Assembly: GCA_951812925.1 (NCBI GenBank)
Contig: OX638370.1
Span: 48,673,948-48,737,947 of the forward strand
DNA: 64,000 nucleotides
Direction: 5' to 3'
Origin: Calliopum simillimum
Taxonomy: Eukaryota; Arthropoda; Insecta; Diptera; Lauxaniidae
How positions within the stretch are numbered: position 1 is the stretch's first letter; each line of letters begins with the position of its first letter. Under the pieces are notes generated by a model that worked only from the letters and a program-made list of their open reading frames with translations, was not told the origin of the DNA and did no database searches. This document shows positions 60,001 through 62,574 of this stretch, piece after piece. A program made the translations under genes and the position numbers.

Positions 60001-62088
60001 ACGTTCTACAAAATGCATGAACAACTTGTTGAAAAATATAGCATGTAGTGCAAGTAATTCCCTAAAAATAAGTATTTTTACTTTAAACGTGTAGCTCACC
60101 GTTCATGAGTTATCGTAATTTTAAGCTCAACAAATCACTGTGCCTATTCATAAGCTGCATGCACAATTTTCTATTTTTGCAAATATTGAATTAGGATATC
60201 TACTGAGTTATAAGTCGTACGAAAACAATTCAGGGGTCATTTTTATAGAAAAGCTACAATATTGCGCCACAACATTTTTCTCTTAATGTAACCGTTCAAG
60301 AGATATATGTAAAAAACTGATTTTGGACGCCATTTTTCCAATATGGCGGCGCGAGCGAACACGATTCGAGGCAGCAAGTTGAAATTCTGAAAGAGCACAT
60401 CGAAATCTTTAAAATAGCTCATTTGAAAAAATCCCGGAAAACTTTCCAGGTAAAACTACCAAATGACTGTGCTATAAACGTTAAATTTTTTTTACATAGA
60501 ACGAGAATTTTTCGTCGATTATATGGCTCTCCACGAAATAGATGCCAGCACTTTTTTTTGTACGACTCACAGTTCGTGAGTTATCGCAATTTGAAAATAC
60601 TAGCGGCCACAATTTGATAGGCACCCTGGCATAAATATATTCCCCCATTCACAAATATGCGTAAAAATTAAATTTCGATTAAAAAGCAGATGAGCGTAGT
60701 AATTGTGCTGCCAAAAAACCAAATAACAACAGCCACATGTGATGGGAGAGCAATTCTTCTGAAATTTTAAACCGTTTGCCATCTTATTGTATCATGATTT
60801 AAAATACAAATTTTAACACACTAACGTCAGCAAAGCTCGGTAGCCTGATGTGATAATGAGATTATAACACATCGGTTGATAAGTCCGTAGTCTTACACAC
60901 AGGCAGTGCAACAAATACAAAACTAATATATTTTTGGTAACTACTAAATTTCAAAAGGTAGCTGTAAAAATTTGATGATTATTCGACATTTTTTCAAAAG
61001 TTACAGTGGTTTCTGTGAAAATAATAATAATAATTTCGTGTGTTGATAAAACATTGTTTTTGATGGGAAAAAACACCGTTGAAACAAAAGTTCGACTTGA
61101 TAAGAATGGTTCAGACTCTGCACTTGAAAAATCGACCATTAACGACTGAATGCTGAACTCAAATGCGGTCATACAATTGCTCCGGAACACTTAAAAAAAA
61201 AAATAATCCAGAAAATAGTTTAAGTAGATCTTAAATTGAAATTGTGTGATTAAGCTGACACCTCAAAGATATCAGAGGGTTGCATGTTTAGCATGTTTAC
61301 AATTTCACATGAAAATTTGCTGTTTCGCCAAGACAATGCATTGCGTCACCGTGCTTGCAGACCTAAAAAAGATGCTTACTGGAAAAAAGATTTGGCTCAA
61401 AAAAGAAGGGGGTCGCCAAAAAAACACCCGTTCTTAGGCCAAATTTAAATCCTTCTACAAGTAAGGTATCGCAATGTTAGAGAAATGCTGGAATGGTTGT
61501 ATGAGCCAAAGTTTGTGAATAAAATGGATTTTGTCCAAAAAAGTTGTTTTTTCTTTATAAGACCAGAGACTATCAGCCCATGAGTTATCTATGAACAACA
61601 TTGAATCCCAATGAGGGTGAAAGTTTTTTGTTATTATTTTTTTTAGTAAGGAAGCTATTTAGTGCTTCTACTATAAAGCGAATTTACGGAAGCGAAAACG
61701 ATGCGCTTTACCAATGACATGAATATCCCAACGGGAAGAATTGTATGCTGCTTCAAAGGGGAGCGCAATAGAAGCATATCTTTGGTTGCATAGTTATTTT
61801 GTTAATGTTAAAATTTGTTTAACTGTTCTTAAGAATTAAAAAGTCTGTCAAAAATTGCAGGAATTGTAAAATTGAAATTAAAATTTGGAAAAAGTATTAA
61901 ACTATACGATGTGCAAATCTGCTGTAAAATCCACTCACTAAATTACTTAATCTATAAGACTTATCAAAACTACTTTTGTTTGAGAACTGATGCCAACTAA
62001 AACTTTTTTATTTAAGAATCCCCAGATGATTACCCTAGTACAAGCTCTACTCCAATTGGGCGAAGAGGATCCTACAGAACATCCAGAG
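14871..62088 (+). CDS. Patronin: Patronin (CAMSAP family), central coding part, 14 exons spanning the window
   Basis: Patronin binds and protects microtubule minus ends in the cytoplasm. Family architecture is an N-terminal CH domain, coiled coils and a C-terminal CKK domain. This window supplies about 1046 codons of the middle, totalling 3141 coding bases. Exons: 14871-15011, 15080-15209, 15270-15547, 15606-15745, 18398-18499, 27181-27318, 34088-34921, 34980-35288, 35352-35556, 35631-35917, 37753-37989, 48673-48865, 49022-49096, 62017-62088. All junction phases agree. Identity rests on peptides recalled from Drosophila Patronin: SSSEDSQLTIENFGGSQDQL, ERRKEKIMLLSLQRRQQQEE and ISEASSISSRGKKGS. 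CH-domain exons lie upstream and CKK exons downstream. Introns of 8.7, 6.8, 10.7 and 12.9 kb are filled with transposons. Alternative splicing is likely but cannot be read here. Confidence 0.92.
15080..15209 (+). CDS. Patronin: Patronin exon b (GYDTDSGSEKQDRE)
   Basis: The acceptor is TTTTACTTAAG and the donor GTAATT. It encodes EPAIAVRSSVVDARGTLQL followed by GYDTDSGSEKQDRETEKF. Intron length before it is 68 bp. It starts with two bases and ends with two, matching its neighbours. Confidence 0.9.
15270..15547 (+). CDS. Patronin: Patronin exon c (Asn/Ser-rich, 92 codons)
   Basis: The acceptor is TTTCATTTAATAG, a weak pyrimidine tract, and the donor GTAACT. The frame reads SNENIMLRAASNSQLTLIDN and continues Asn/Ser/Gln-rich to INLHYDQN. 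Phase is decisive: exon b ends with two bases and exon d needs one base before it, so c is required between them. If the donor is missed the frame stops eight bases downstream (TAA at 15553-15555). No known domain; presumably a disordered linker. Confidence 0.8.
15606..15745 (+). CDS. Patronin: Patronin exon d (coiled coil, KLEEKRRRIEQDK)
   Basis: Acceptor ACATTTCAG, donor GTAAGT. It encodes QYEDDTRSLLDASKLSTIRM then KLEEKRRRIEQDKQKIEMAI. This charged helix is the conserved CAMSAP coiled-coil 1 region, known in the family as a spectrin/calmodulin-interacting segment. It ends on a codon boundary. Confidence 0.92.
15746..16952. other. intron, unassigned AT-rich part
   Basis: No open frame or clear repeat was recognised before the Harbinger-like element. 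The last three bases, TTA, are its left target duplication. Confidence 0.4.
16953..18167. mobile_element. 1.2-kb foldback with TTA duplication (PIF/Harbinger-like)
   Basis: It begins CACAGTGCTACAGTG and ends with the complement TGTAGCACTGTG, flanked by TTA at 16950-16952 and 18168-18170. The arms match as inverted repeats for roughly 600 bp each ('ttaagaaataactgagc' type phrases), meeting near 17600. A TTA duplication is the PIF/Harbinger signature. No transposase frame is present, so it would depend on an autonomous relative. Confidence 0.72.
18398..18499 (+). CDS. Patronin: Patronin exon e (KWETMSSDSKR)
   Basis: Acceptor GTTTCTTAG, donor GTAATT, 34 codons in phase 0. It encodes DDKESGSDSLKWETMSSDSK then RISDIDPNDLEKYQ. 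The KWETMSxDSKR and DLEKYQ phrases are recalled from Drosophila Patronin. Confidence 0.93.
18500..19100. other. intron, unassigned
   Basis: AT-rich, with no coding or repeat signal I recognise up to the minisatellite block. Confidence 0.4.
19128..20475. repeat. (CAAGATTTTG)n minisatellite block with GC-rich hairpins
   Basis: A ten-base unit, TCAAGATTTTG and variants, is repeated about a hundred times. It appears first as TCTTGAAAA-type units (19140-19260, 19500-19620) and then in the opposite sense (19780-20470). A higher-order repeat starts 'atatatccaatatatt' and ends 'gatttagaagggatccc' (units near 19755-19934, 19940-20119, 20122-20254). Two copies of the hairpin GCGGCCTTCGGCCGC sit at about 19425-19443 and 19727-19744, each preceded by 'ccgacaccggcttcg' and followed by GGATCAGTATAGAATAT. 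The phrase 'gggttggggtcttttgacag' appears twice forward and once inverted. Long apparent proteins here (Phe/Gln/Asp or Leu/Glu/Asn repeats) are artefacts of the array. Confidence 0.85.
20628..20966 (-). repeat. dispersed repeat R, copy 2
   Basis: On the minus strand it begins with 'tataccctacacccaacg', then the 'gtccttccgtttgtaacgca' phrase, CGTTACTCC..., CCGTCTGTCTGG and 'tcgactgcctccgtc'. This is the same order as the copy at 24282. It is in the opposite orientation to all the other copies in the window. Confidence 0.75.
20967..21860. repeat. mixed repeat fragments
   Basis: 21098-21210 carries the 'atcgcgataactcaagaacggtgagt' type motif of the foldback families, with no clear partner arm. 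21270-21400 matches 55580-55680 ('cgaaaatattcacacgta', 'agatgcctt'). 21490-21640 has the 'aggcgtggcactttcccg' phrase related to the tandem field at 40-43 kb. Confidence 0.5.
21866..23750. mobile_element. nested foldback complex
   Basis: The outer arms 21866-22005 and 23590-23750 are inverted ('tttctcagtatatccgtaaa' with its complement near 23715; 'gcttgcaattgcatg' types). Inside, 22283-22975 has ends 'atcgataccttagagcgcta' and complement with 'tagtcctatctcca'. A third inverted pair ('agccattattttccttttta', about 23010 and 23565) brackets a palindrome with the 'gaacagtgagtcgcac' motif. A 45-bp direct duplication ('cactaaaatgtcg...gcgaaaaaac') lies at 22540-22590 and 22662-22710. No coding frame. 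Confidence 0.65.
23751..24281. other. intron, unassigned
   Basis: Frames up to 135 codons overlap the foldback arm and show no recognisable protein pattern. Repeated 'gtacgaagac...attggaa' phrases (near 23978 and 24163) hint at an old Tc1-like relic, but the evidence is thin. Confidence 0.3.
24282..24775 (+). repeat. dispersed repeat R, copy 3
   Basis: It starts 'tttttataccctacatcc', continues 'gtccttccgtttgtaacgca', 'cttgatcagcgtcacttcct', and ends 'tttaatgtttggccaggcca' with 'acacccctactggtttg'. The outermost TACCCTACA and the subterminal TGTAGGGTA seen in sister copies form a short inverted pair. This copy lacks most of the internal 115-bp repeats. Confidence 0.78.
24776..27180. other. 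intron, mostly unassigned; repeat S at 25975-26118
   Basis: 25975-26118 ('ttcagtttaaggttgaattc' to 'cctctatccagtaaa') is repeated directly at 62418-62560. 26205-26245 shares 'gaggtgtcattttattca' with the MITE interior at 8790. Nothing else was recognised. Confidence 0.4.
27181..27318 (+). CDS. Patronin: Patronin exon f (Gln-rich helix)
   Basis: Acceptor TTTATTGTAG, donor GTAAAA, 46 codons in phase 0. It encodes QNIAVNLQDIQQDIQRLATQ then QSQIQAQHLQAQQLIQAQQI. The NLQDIQQDI-RLATQQSQ phrase is recalled from Drosophila Patronin. It is predicted helical and is the start of the Gln-rich region continued in the next exon. Confidence 0.93.
27319..28009. other. intron, unassigned with a small repeat end
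   Basis: 27940-27990 ('caaaatctcggtttgatat' then 'ttttattttactag') resembles the arm of the MITE at 43014-43187. The rest is unassigned. Confidence 0.35.
28010..28445 (+). repeat. dispersed repeat R, copy 4 (3' part with internal repeats)
   Basis: Three repeats of roughly 115 bp begin near 28060, 28195 and 28310. Each has 'aagctctgag', 'gacaagagg' and 'aatccaactaaa', followed by the family tail 'tttaatgtttggccaggcca'. The 5' half is missing. Confidence 0.72.
28450..28735 (+). repeat. three short direct repeats of a TE-like phrase
   Basis: 'cttagtgttaagcctatctc...aaaattggtgcagcatttta' recurs three times at about 110-bp spacing. It resembles the common arthropod TE phrase ending in a 'cagccgttt' motif. 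A run of 15 C precedes the second unit (near 28528). Confidence 0.5.
28960..29312 (+). pseudogene. mariner transposase relic, 3' end
   Basis: The frame reads FFQHNAPCHKSMKTTIKMNR then FRFELLPP, the D-x2-P-x-H block of mariner transposases with the catalytic Asp changed to His. It then breaks down. The terminus on the minus strand reads TTAACACATCGGCTGATAAG, the terminal-repeat form of irritans-type mariners (Himar-like). The 5' end was not found, so the copy is truncated. Confidence 0.65.
29812..30384 (-). repeat. tRNA-like sequences and a 190-bp tandem duplication
   Basis: On the minus strand, 29812-29915 has GGATTCAAATCC (B-box-like) and GGTGAAGCGGTCTAAAG (A-box-like), but no matching acceptor stem. 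Two units, 29997-30185 and 30186-30384 (continued after 31490), each end with a B-box-like stretch: GGTTCGAACCC at about 30158, and a degraded one at 30367. They look like SINE heads in tandem, not functional tRNA genes. Confidence 0.5.
30385..31485. mobile_element. 1.1-kb foldback, 5-bp duplication GTTCC
   Basis: The ends are ATTAGACGGACCCAAAAAAA and the complement of ATTACACTGACCCAAAAAAA. Arms of about 300 bp follow, including the inverted 'accgtacgagaatggggttc' phrase. GTTCC flanks both ends (30380-30384, 31486-31490). Joining the flanks restores the tRNA-like tandem unit that is seen intact at 30160. Confidence 0.75.
31856..33345. mobile_element. 1.5-kb palindrome with tandem-repeat arms
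   Basis: The outer arms 'cacccctcaattttgtgagg' (31872) and its complement (33305) are inverted. The inner arms consist of three to four units of about 165-180 bp in each direction. Each unit has 'ctaagggggctcccatacaa', a C-rich block and 'cccctagaagg...caaatgtat', and the arms turn near 32630. This G/C-rich unit is unlike the surrounding AT-rich intron. No open frame of note. Confidence 0.72.
34088..34921 (+). CDS. Patronin: Patronin exon g (278-codon Gln/Pro/His-rich region)
   Basis: Acceptor TCCTCTTCCAG, donor GTAATT, phase 0 at both ends. It begins QSYGSQQHLAGHYQQMRVM, continues SRPPSRNTPQQHMQPQAISY and YYHYPPQHPQQQYMSRPKEY, then SPRRDRD, and ends SPLRQHFSNNQK. The composition (Gln, His, Pro, Ser, Asn) indicates a disordered linker, which is long and Gln-rich in fly Patronin too. 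Reading from the first ATG (34133) alone would drop the first 15 codons of the exon. The minus-strand frames here are shadows. Confidence 0.92.
34980..35288 (+). CDS. Patronin: Patronin exon h (SICFIGDEEDVDE)
   Basis: Acceptor TAATTTTCAG. The donor is GCAAGT, so the intron is of the GC-AG type. It encodes MAPQSICFIGDEEDVDEIER, NIIESMQSACISDYEG and KFNITSGNLTYRIPSPSRPS. These are among the most conserved blocks recalled from Drosophila Patronin. 103 codons, phase 0. Confidence 0.94.
35289..35351 (+). other. Patronin: 63-nt GC-AG intron, frame-preserving
   Basis: It begins GCAAGTGG and ends TTTTTAAAG. Its length is a multiple of three and it has no stop, so retention would add 21 residues (ASGFPFFKLFFFDLFIFTFL and K) that are strongly hydrophobic. 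Such a stretch is unlike Patronin, which argues for splicing. Confidence 0.8.
35352..35556 (+). CDS. Patronin: Patronin exon i (EKGFYISFDDEQPKRPKPPL)
   Basis: It follows the GC-AG intron; donor GTAAAC. It encodes NPHEKSNLSEKGFYISFDDE, QPKRPKPPLRAKRSPKKEQ and a His/Asp-rich tail. The GFYISFDDEQPKRPKPPLRAKRSP block is conserved in Patronin/CAMSAP proteins. It ends with one base of a split codon. Confidence 0.94.
35631..35917 (+). CDS. Patronin: Patronin exon j (variable Asn/Ser-rich)
   Basis: Acceptor CTGTCTCTTCAG, donor GTAAGC. It starts SKQNSSNKTHNLENNNATYN and ends EPKGKALVIGTDVSKLDP. The last block leads into the coiled-coil exon. Identity rests on phase continuity and position; most of the sequence is low-complexity linker. 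Confidence 0.88.
35918..37752. repeat. intron with dispersed family T and a GGGGAC-rich insert
   Basis: 36000-36240 (minus orientation) and 37470-37740 (plus) belong to one family, repeated at 54846-55250 ('acacccagtgggtcaaaatg', 'gctcgaaatatcaacttatg', 'gtaatttttnttaaaattt'). Between them, about 36241-37335 starts 'ggtgaccatgtctgtgtgag' with repeated 'cggggacaa' and ends 'ccggggacacgtagcc'. It could be a hAT-type element, but the ends do not match well. Confidence 0.5.
37753..37989 (+). CDS. Patronin: Patronin exon k (coiled coil, ERRKEKIMLLSLQRRQQQEE)
   Basis: Acceptor TAAATCAATAG, donor GTGAGC, 79 codons, phase 0. It encodes SVDEMERRKEKIMLLSLQRR, QQQEEAKARKEIEANKRRER and RRAAILEQHRLKKAIEDAER, a long charged helix. 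This is the third coiled-coil region of the family and is close to Drosophila. The Ser-rich minus-strand frame over it is a shadow. Confidence 0.95.
38161..38678. mobile_element. MITE-like element with internal tandem duplication
   Basis: The ends 'aagtgtttttttaagcacgt' and complement 'cttaaaaaaacaccctt' are inverted. Inside, 38195-38345 and 38370-38540 are diverged direct copies ('gaagatca...ttaacatttgaaa', 'ggacg.tt...gaatc'). Target duplication not determined. Confidence 0.5.
38800..39080 (-). repeat. truncated copy of the 51438-51806 foldback family
   Basis: Near 39058 the minus strand reads ATCAGGCCGGTTGCGTAAT, then 'tttcaataacttttcactta' and 'gatgaaaatggtgagt'. These match the left arm at 51438. 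The plus strand around 38880 ('tcgactttatcgaatatttc') matches, inverted, the inner part at 51590. Confidence 0.6.
39081..40340. other. intron, unassigned
   Basis: No coding, RNA or repeat structure was recognised. Open frames here are short and AT-driven. Confidence 0.4.
40345..42960 (+). repeat. tandem field of about 410-450-bp units
   Basis: The phrase 'ttttcaagggttaaaaagtg' followed by a 'gcgtggcactgattcgatcc'-like stretch recurs near 41787, 42239 and 42649. Each is preceded by 'cgatataatggcatatcaca' and followed by 'acaaggtattatnaagcagt' and 'atagcaagtag.ctcc'. A first, diverged unit starts near 40345 and is split by the element at 40539-41570. The phrase 'aatttcattaaaatnnntt' is typical of fly transposon-derived repeats. 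Confidence 0.8.
40539..41570. mobile_element. 1.03-kb non-autonomous PIF-like element, duplication GTA
   Basis: The ends GCACAGTGCGAAATTT and AAATTTCGCACTGTGC are exact inverted repeats, flanked by GTA (40536-40538 and 41571-41573). Removing it and one GTA gives 'ctttcaggtcgtaggtgcct', which aligns base for base with 'ctttcagatcagagatgcct' in a sister tandem unit (about 42412). The arms are not otherwise palindromic. Its terminus resembles that of the element at 16953 (CACAGTGC). Confidence 0.8.
43014..43187. mobile_element. small MITE
   Basis: 'caaaatctcggcttggtaca' plus 'tttttattttattacgat' at the left is inverted relative to 'atcgtaataaaataaaaa' plus 'gcatcaagccaagatttgg' at the right. 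No coding capacity; target duplication not clear. Confidence 0.65.
43188..43837. other. intron, unassigned; repeated GTCCCGTCCATC
   Basis: The motif GTCCCGTCCATC occurs three times (near 43440, 43625 and 43801) about 180 bp apart, in otherwise unremarkable AT-rich sequence. It may be the residue of a diverged tandem repeat. Confidence 0.4.
43838..45905. mobile_element. diverged foldback of family C with an internal insertion
   Basis: 43850-44110 ('ggatctaaaatgtacccctg', 'cctaacgttttagagaaaac', 'ggatttcgcaaagttctgga') is inverted relative to 45545-45870 and homologous to 7390-7700. The right part also keeps the inner phrase 'gtacgacaaatgtactacc'. About 44108-45400 between the arms is unrelated ('gggtaatgtgatatag' occurs twice) and may be a later insert. 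Confidence 0.6.
45925..47512. mobile_element. foldback with 'GCGGTAAGAAATAACG' ends, split by repeat R
   Basis: 'gcggtaagaaataacgg' (45932) and complement 'cgttatttcctaccgc' (47489) are inverted, with further 'gggcgttattt' phrases inside both arms. Repeat R copy 5 interrupts it at 46139-47035. A partial copy of the same end occurs at 48536-48590. Confidence 0.55.
46139..47035 (+). repeat. dispersed repeat R, copy 5 (most complete)
   Basis: It begins 'ttttttataccctacatcca' and ends 'gtttttggccaggccaaag' plus 'taccacccttactagt'. Between lie the CGATATAGCCATGTCCGTCT hallmark and four repeats of about 115-150 bp, each with 'agagggcgtggcacctccca' and 'gagataacctaaccaaattt' variants. TACCCTACA near the start and TGTAGGGTA near the end are inverted. 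No protein frame, so it is non-autonomous. Confidence 0.82.
47570..47688. mobile_element. short palindromic MITE (GGGGGTTATCGTGAAT)
   Basis: 'tgggggttatcgtgaatcaa' and complement 'attcacgataaccccca' bracket about 80 bp, with inner 'ttcccggggaatttt' also inverted. The left half of another copy lies at 49876-49915. Confidence 0.7.
47689..48672. other. intron, unassigned with a G/C-rich patch
   Basis: 48205-48300 ('cgccctaacgcggcgggttg', 'gtggtggacccgcgttacg') is much richer in G/C than its surroundings and may be the 3' end of an unrecognised retrotransposon. An 82-codon frame at 47748-47996 has no recognisable pattern. Confidence 0.35.
48673..48865 (+). CDS. Patronin: Patronin exon l (ISEASSISSRGKKGS)
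   Basis: Acceptor ACATTTTTAAG, donor GTACAC. Translation starts GKVLDRSELMMKQQSQSASV and includes PRLRHQKISRPRPKTIHVDT and ADISEASSISSRGKKGSTTN. The RPRPKTIHVD and DISEASSISSRGKKGS blocks are recalled from Drosophila. The minus-strand frame over it is a shadow. Confidence 0.94.
49022..49096 (+). CDS. Patronin: Patronin exon m (RRDYYRGSQDSLTVK)
   Basis: Acceptor GATTGGTCAG, donor GTAATT, 75 bp. It encodes YGQLSSNSMRRDYYRGSQDS and LTVK. Phase 2 in and 1 out fits exons l and n. This block precedes the Ser/Thr-rich linker to the CKK domain. Confidence 0.94.
49097..50027. other. intron with a possible hAT-type end
   Basis: 'gatgctaatcccgggacccc' near 49222 and 'aaaaatcccgggattgccaa' near 49553 are C/G palindromic phrases, inverted to each other, as in some hAT-type MITE ends. 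A half copy of the GGGGGTTATCGT MITE is at 49876-49915. Confidence 0.4.
50028..50575 (+). mobile_element. internally deleted Tc1/mariner-superfamily element
   Basis: The ends CAGGGTGGGCCAAAA and complement TTTTTAGCCCACCTCTG are flanked by TA (50026-50027, 50576-50577). Inside, 50263-50480 encodes MSAPDYFLWRYLKERVYVNK, PETILELIANIDAEIRAL and GGHLSDIIFQ, the C-terminal part of an IS630/Tc1/mariner transposase with the D-x2-P-x-DYFLW-like block. In that block the catalytic-region Asp/Pro of the usual L-x-P-x-D-F is partly kept (S-A-P-D-Y-F). The N-terminal DNA-binding part is gone. Confidence 0.8.
50642..51320. mobile_element. 679-bp palindromic Tc1-like MITE
   Basis: It begins CAGTGGCGTACAAATAAGT and ends with the complement of CAGTGGCGTGCAAGACTGAG, flanked by TA (50640-50641, 51321-51322). 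The arms match over about 300 bp ('atttattgagctacgtat', 'aaactcgattttttcgaata', 'tgggagaaactac'). CAGTGGCG ends are typical of Tc1-type elements. Confidence 0.8.
51438..51806. mobile_element. small foldback (AGGCCTGTTCC ends)
   Basis: 'aggcctgttccgtaatccac' with 'aattacttttcacttaggtg' at the left is inverted relative to 'cctcctaaatgaaaagtaat' and 'ggaacaggcct' at the right. The centre has 'aaatggtgagtcacacgata' in both orientations, the motif shared with other foldbacks. A truncated relative is at 38800-39080. Confidence 0.72.
51875..52099 (+). CDS. unassigned open frame behind an acceptor-like site
   Basis: A polypyrimidine stretch and ACACACTTAG at 51861-51874 precede an open frame reading VQKSRLGRTIPHSASDLGSS then NINGAHVYVAWGQIIQKL. 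Residue use is less AT-driven than in junk frames. It could be an alternative Patronin exon after exon k or any other phase-0 donor. It cannot join exons m and n, whose phase is 1. It could equally be a transposon fragment. No good donor is obvious. Confidence 0.3.
   Translation: MQKSRLGRTIPHSASDLGSSNINGAHVYVAWGQIIQKLTFRHLGRTKNQPSNLFSRFSLYKIKNINKISLQFFC
52326..53666 (-). mobile_element. R1-clade non-LTR retrotransposon, 5'-truncated
   Basis: The frame from about 53660 down to 52707 encodes the end of ORF2: RYLGVLLDHRLNFREHL, IGGPKYAARKLLASVSSSIM, GRWTYNLIPLIEIWLKRKHG, LTQFLTGHGGFREYLYKY, then a zinc-knuckle-like C-x2-C ... H-x4-C (CMFCEEAVENPNHVLTRC). These blocks define R1/LOA-like LINEs. 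An A-rich tail (T run on the plus strand, 52326-52347) closes the 3' end after about 360 bp of 3' UTR. The RT catalytic domain is missing by 5' truncation. The surviving frame is intact over about 310 codons, so the insertion is relatively recent. The first residues of the long frame come from the adjacent hairpin array, not the element. Confidence 0.85.
53667..54210. repeat. CGGACATAATCCCCAT hairpin array with GC-rich core
   Basis: At least ten copies of CGGACATAATCCCCAT or its complement ATGGGGATTATGTCCG are arranged head to head, so each neighbouring pair forms a hairpin (for example 53689-53721, 53736-53767 and 54148-54191). The array is split by a block (about 53840-54000) with 'ggtaggggtaagtgggggg', GCCTGCGGCCGCAGCTCAGG, 'acaccggcttcgcgg' and the GCGGCCTTCGGCCGC hairpin. 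That is the same module as at 19412-19750. It lies between two unrelated minus-strand LINE remnants. Confidence 0.85.
54215..54845 (-). pseudogene. non-LTR retrotransposon RT fragment (jockey/CR1-like)
   Basis: Reading from 54840 downward: RQSGFRPKHSCVTALLDVSE, SFLVLLDHLKAFHTVNHK, then after a deletion and a frame change SRGVPQGSILGPLLFS, VKMYADDVQIYTG, and NKWAPSNGLCLNPRKSS. The order of RT motifs is kept and YADD is intact, but the frame is broken and the finger region is partly deleted. It may be the same broad lineage as the fragment at 1-404. Confidence 0.83.
54846..55439 (+). repeat. dispersed family T, linear copy
   Basis: Contains 'acacccagtgggtcaaaatg', 'tgctcgaaatatcaacttat', 'gaaacgagatatatcg' and 'agcgcaagggtacggaggtc', matching 37520-37740 directly and 36040-36240 inverted. 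It continues into unassigned AT-rich sequence from about 55260. Confidence 0.6.
55440..56440. repeat. tandem 51-bp repeat, TE fragments and a near-perfect hairpin
   Basis: 'aaaaaatattcaaagaaag' plus a T run and 'aactttcc' is duplicated in tandem (about 55480-55570). 55575-55690 matches 21290-21400. 55942-56032 is a palindrome with arms of about 44 bases ('aggctttttttagtggcca', 'ataatttggtaaacc') and a central AAAT. The rest is unassigned. Confidence 0.6.
56447..57843. mobile_element. 1.4-kb near-perfect palindrome (family D), duplication TTA
   Basis: It begins TAGTACAATAATTTGGGAG and ends CCAAATGACTGTACTA, flanked by TTA (56444-56446, 57844-57846). The arms of about 690 bp are almost identical and meet near 57150, so the same 69-residue frame appears on both strands. 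It is the youngest-looking member of family D and lacks the loop frame of the 10527-13487 copy. Confidence 0.82.
57862..58014. mobile_element. 150-bp MITE (GGGCTGTCCATA ends)
   Basis: 'ggggctgtccataagctccg' with 'tgacg', and the complement 'cgtcacggagaatatagaca' with 'gccc', form imperfect inverted ends around a G-rich interior. Target duplication unclear. Confidence 0.5.
58015..58727. other. intron, unassigned
   Basis: A 98-codon frame at 57978-58274 (MIKQLFFHIERKRALDIASQ, MASLLTSFALSHPQ) has fairly balanced composition but no pattern I recognise. The last 100 bases resemble the 'ttaaataactcttaa' foldback motif also seen near 3670 and 23240. Confidence 0.3.
58728..60474. mobile_element. family D palindrome, third copy, with secondary inserts
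   Basis: Left 'gcatttgggagaataaaatg' and right 'ttaccaaatgactgtgcta'-type ends. The arms include 'gcgccgccatattggaag' (59160) and inverted 'ccaatatggcggcgcgagcg' (60340), turning near 59930. About 58860-59160 and 59285-59530 are insertions. The second has inverted ends 'gtcatttttaaaagtgga' / 'ccccttttaaaaatga'. The left terminus has lost the TAGTACA part. Confidence 0.68.
60867..61585 (+). mobile_element. irritans-type mariner, internally deleted
   Basis: The ends ACACATCGGTTGATAAGTCC and complement TATCAGCCCATGAGT are flanked by TA (60865-60866, 61586-61587). ACAxxTxGGxTGATAAGTCC is the Himar/irritans mariner terminus. Inside, CCFAKTMHCVTVL in one frame and LFRQDNALRH in another correspond to the D-N-A-x-x-H catalytic block of the transposase. 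Frames are broken and most of the gene is missing. Confidence 0.72.
61588..62016. other. intron, unassigned
   Basis: No repeat or frame was recognised. It ends in the pyrimidine-rich acceptor CTTTTTTATTTAAG of the last exon in the window. Confidence 0.4.
62017..62088 (+). CDS. Patronin: Patronin exon n (ESPDDYPSTSSTPIGRRGSY)
   Basis: Acceptor TTTTTTATTTAAG, donor GTAAGT, 72 bp. Joined with the last base of exon m it encodes ESPDDYPSTSSTPIGRRGSY then RTSR. The SPDDYPSTSSTPIGRRGSY block is recalled from Drosophila Patronin directly after LTVK. A start at the upstream ATG (61990) would be out of phase. The gene continues beyond the window. Confidence 0.94.
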
Positions 62089-62574
62089 GTAAGTAAAGTT
62101 TTTTTATTTTCAATCCACCAAGAAAAGGCATCAAAGCGAAAAAGTTTATTTGCTACACCTTATTTTAAGAACAGCGGTATTCACTTTTGTAGCAGATAAA
62201 GTAAAAACCCACTGTGTAAGCTAAGATTGTGAACGACATTTTTAACAGTGTAACATTAATGTGAAAGAGCTACGAAACTTTTTATACAGCAAAGTCAAAC
62301 GAATATGTCAACAAACATCTGACGCATTTTTCTGTGGTTGAAAAGCTAAATTATATCATATGCACATATTTGTCCGTCTAGAAGTACAGCTAAGAGTAAG
62401 AGATAGTGTTTATTTTTACCGGTTTTCAATTTAAGGTGGAATTCGGTGCTTAGACATGTTTTCAACATTTTGCAACTGATTTGAGGTCAATTATCAAATT
62501 ACAAATACCAATAAAAGCTGTCTTACCGGACCTCTACCCTGTAAAAAGTGATAATTGAAAATCAGATAATCAGA
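62089..62574 (+). repeat. intron with repeat S copy
   Basis: 62418-62560 repeats 25975-26118 in the same orientation ('ttttcaatttaaggtggaat', 'tttgaggtcaattatcaaat', 'cctctaccctgtaaa'). The rest is unassigned. Confidence 0.5.

Noticed and set aside
61990..62199. 69-codon frame starting at an ATG before exon n
   Set aside because: It is in a different frame from Patronin and has no recognisable pattern; the splice-defined exon matches Drosophila.
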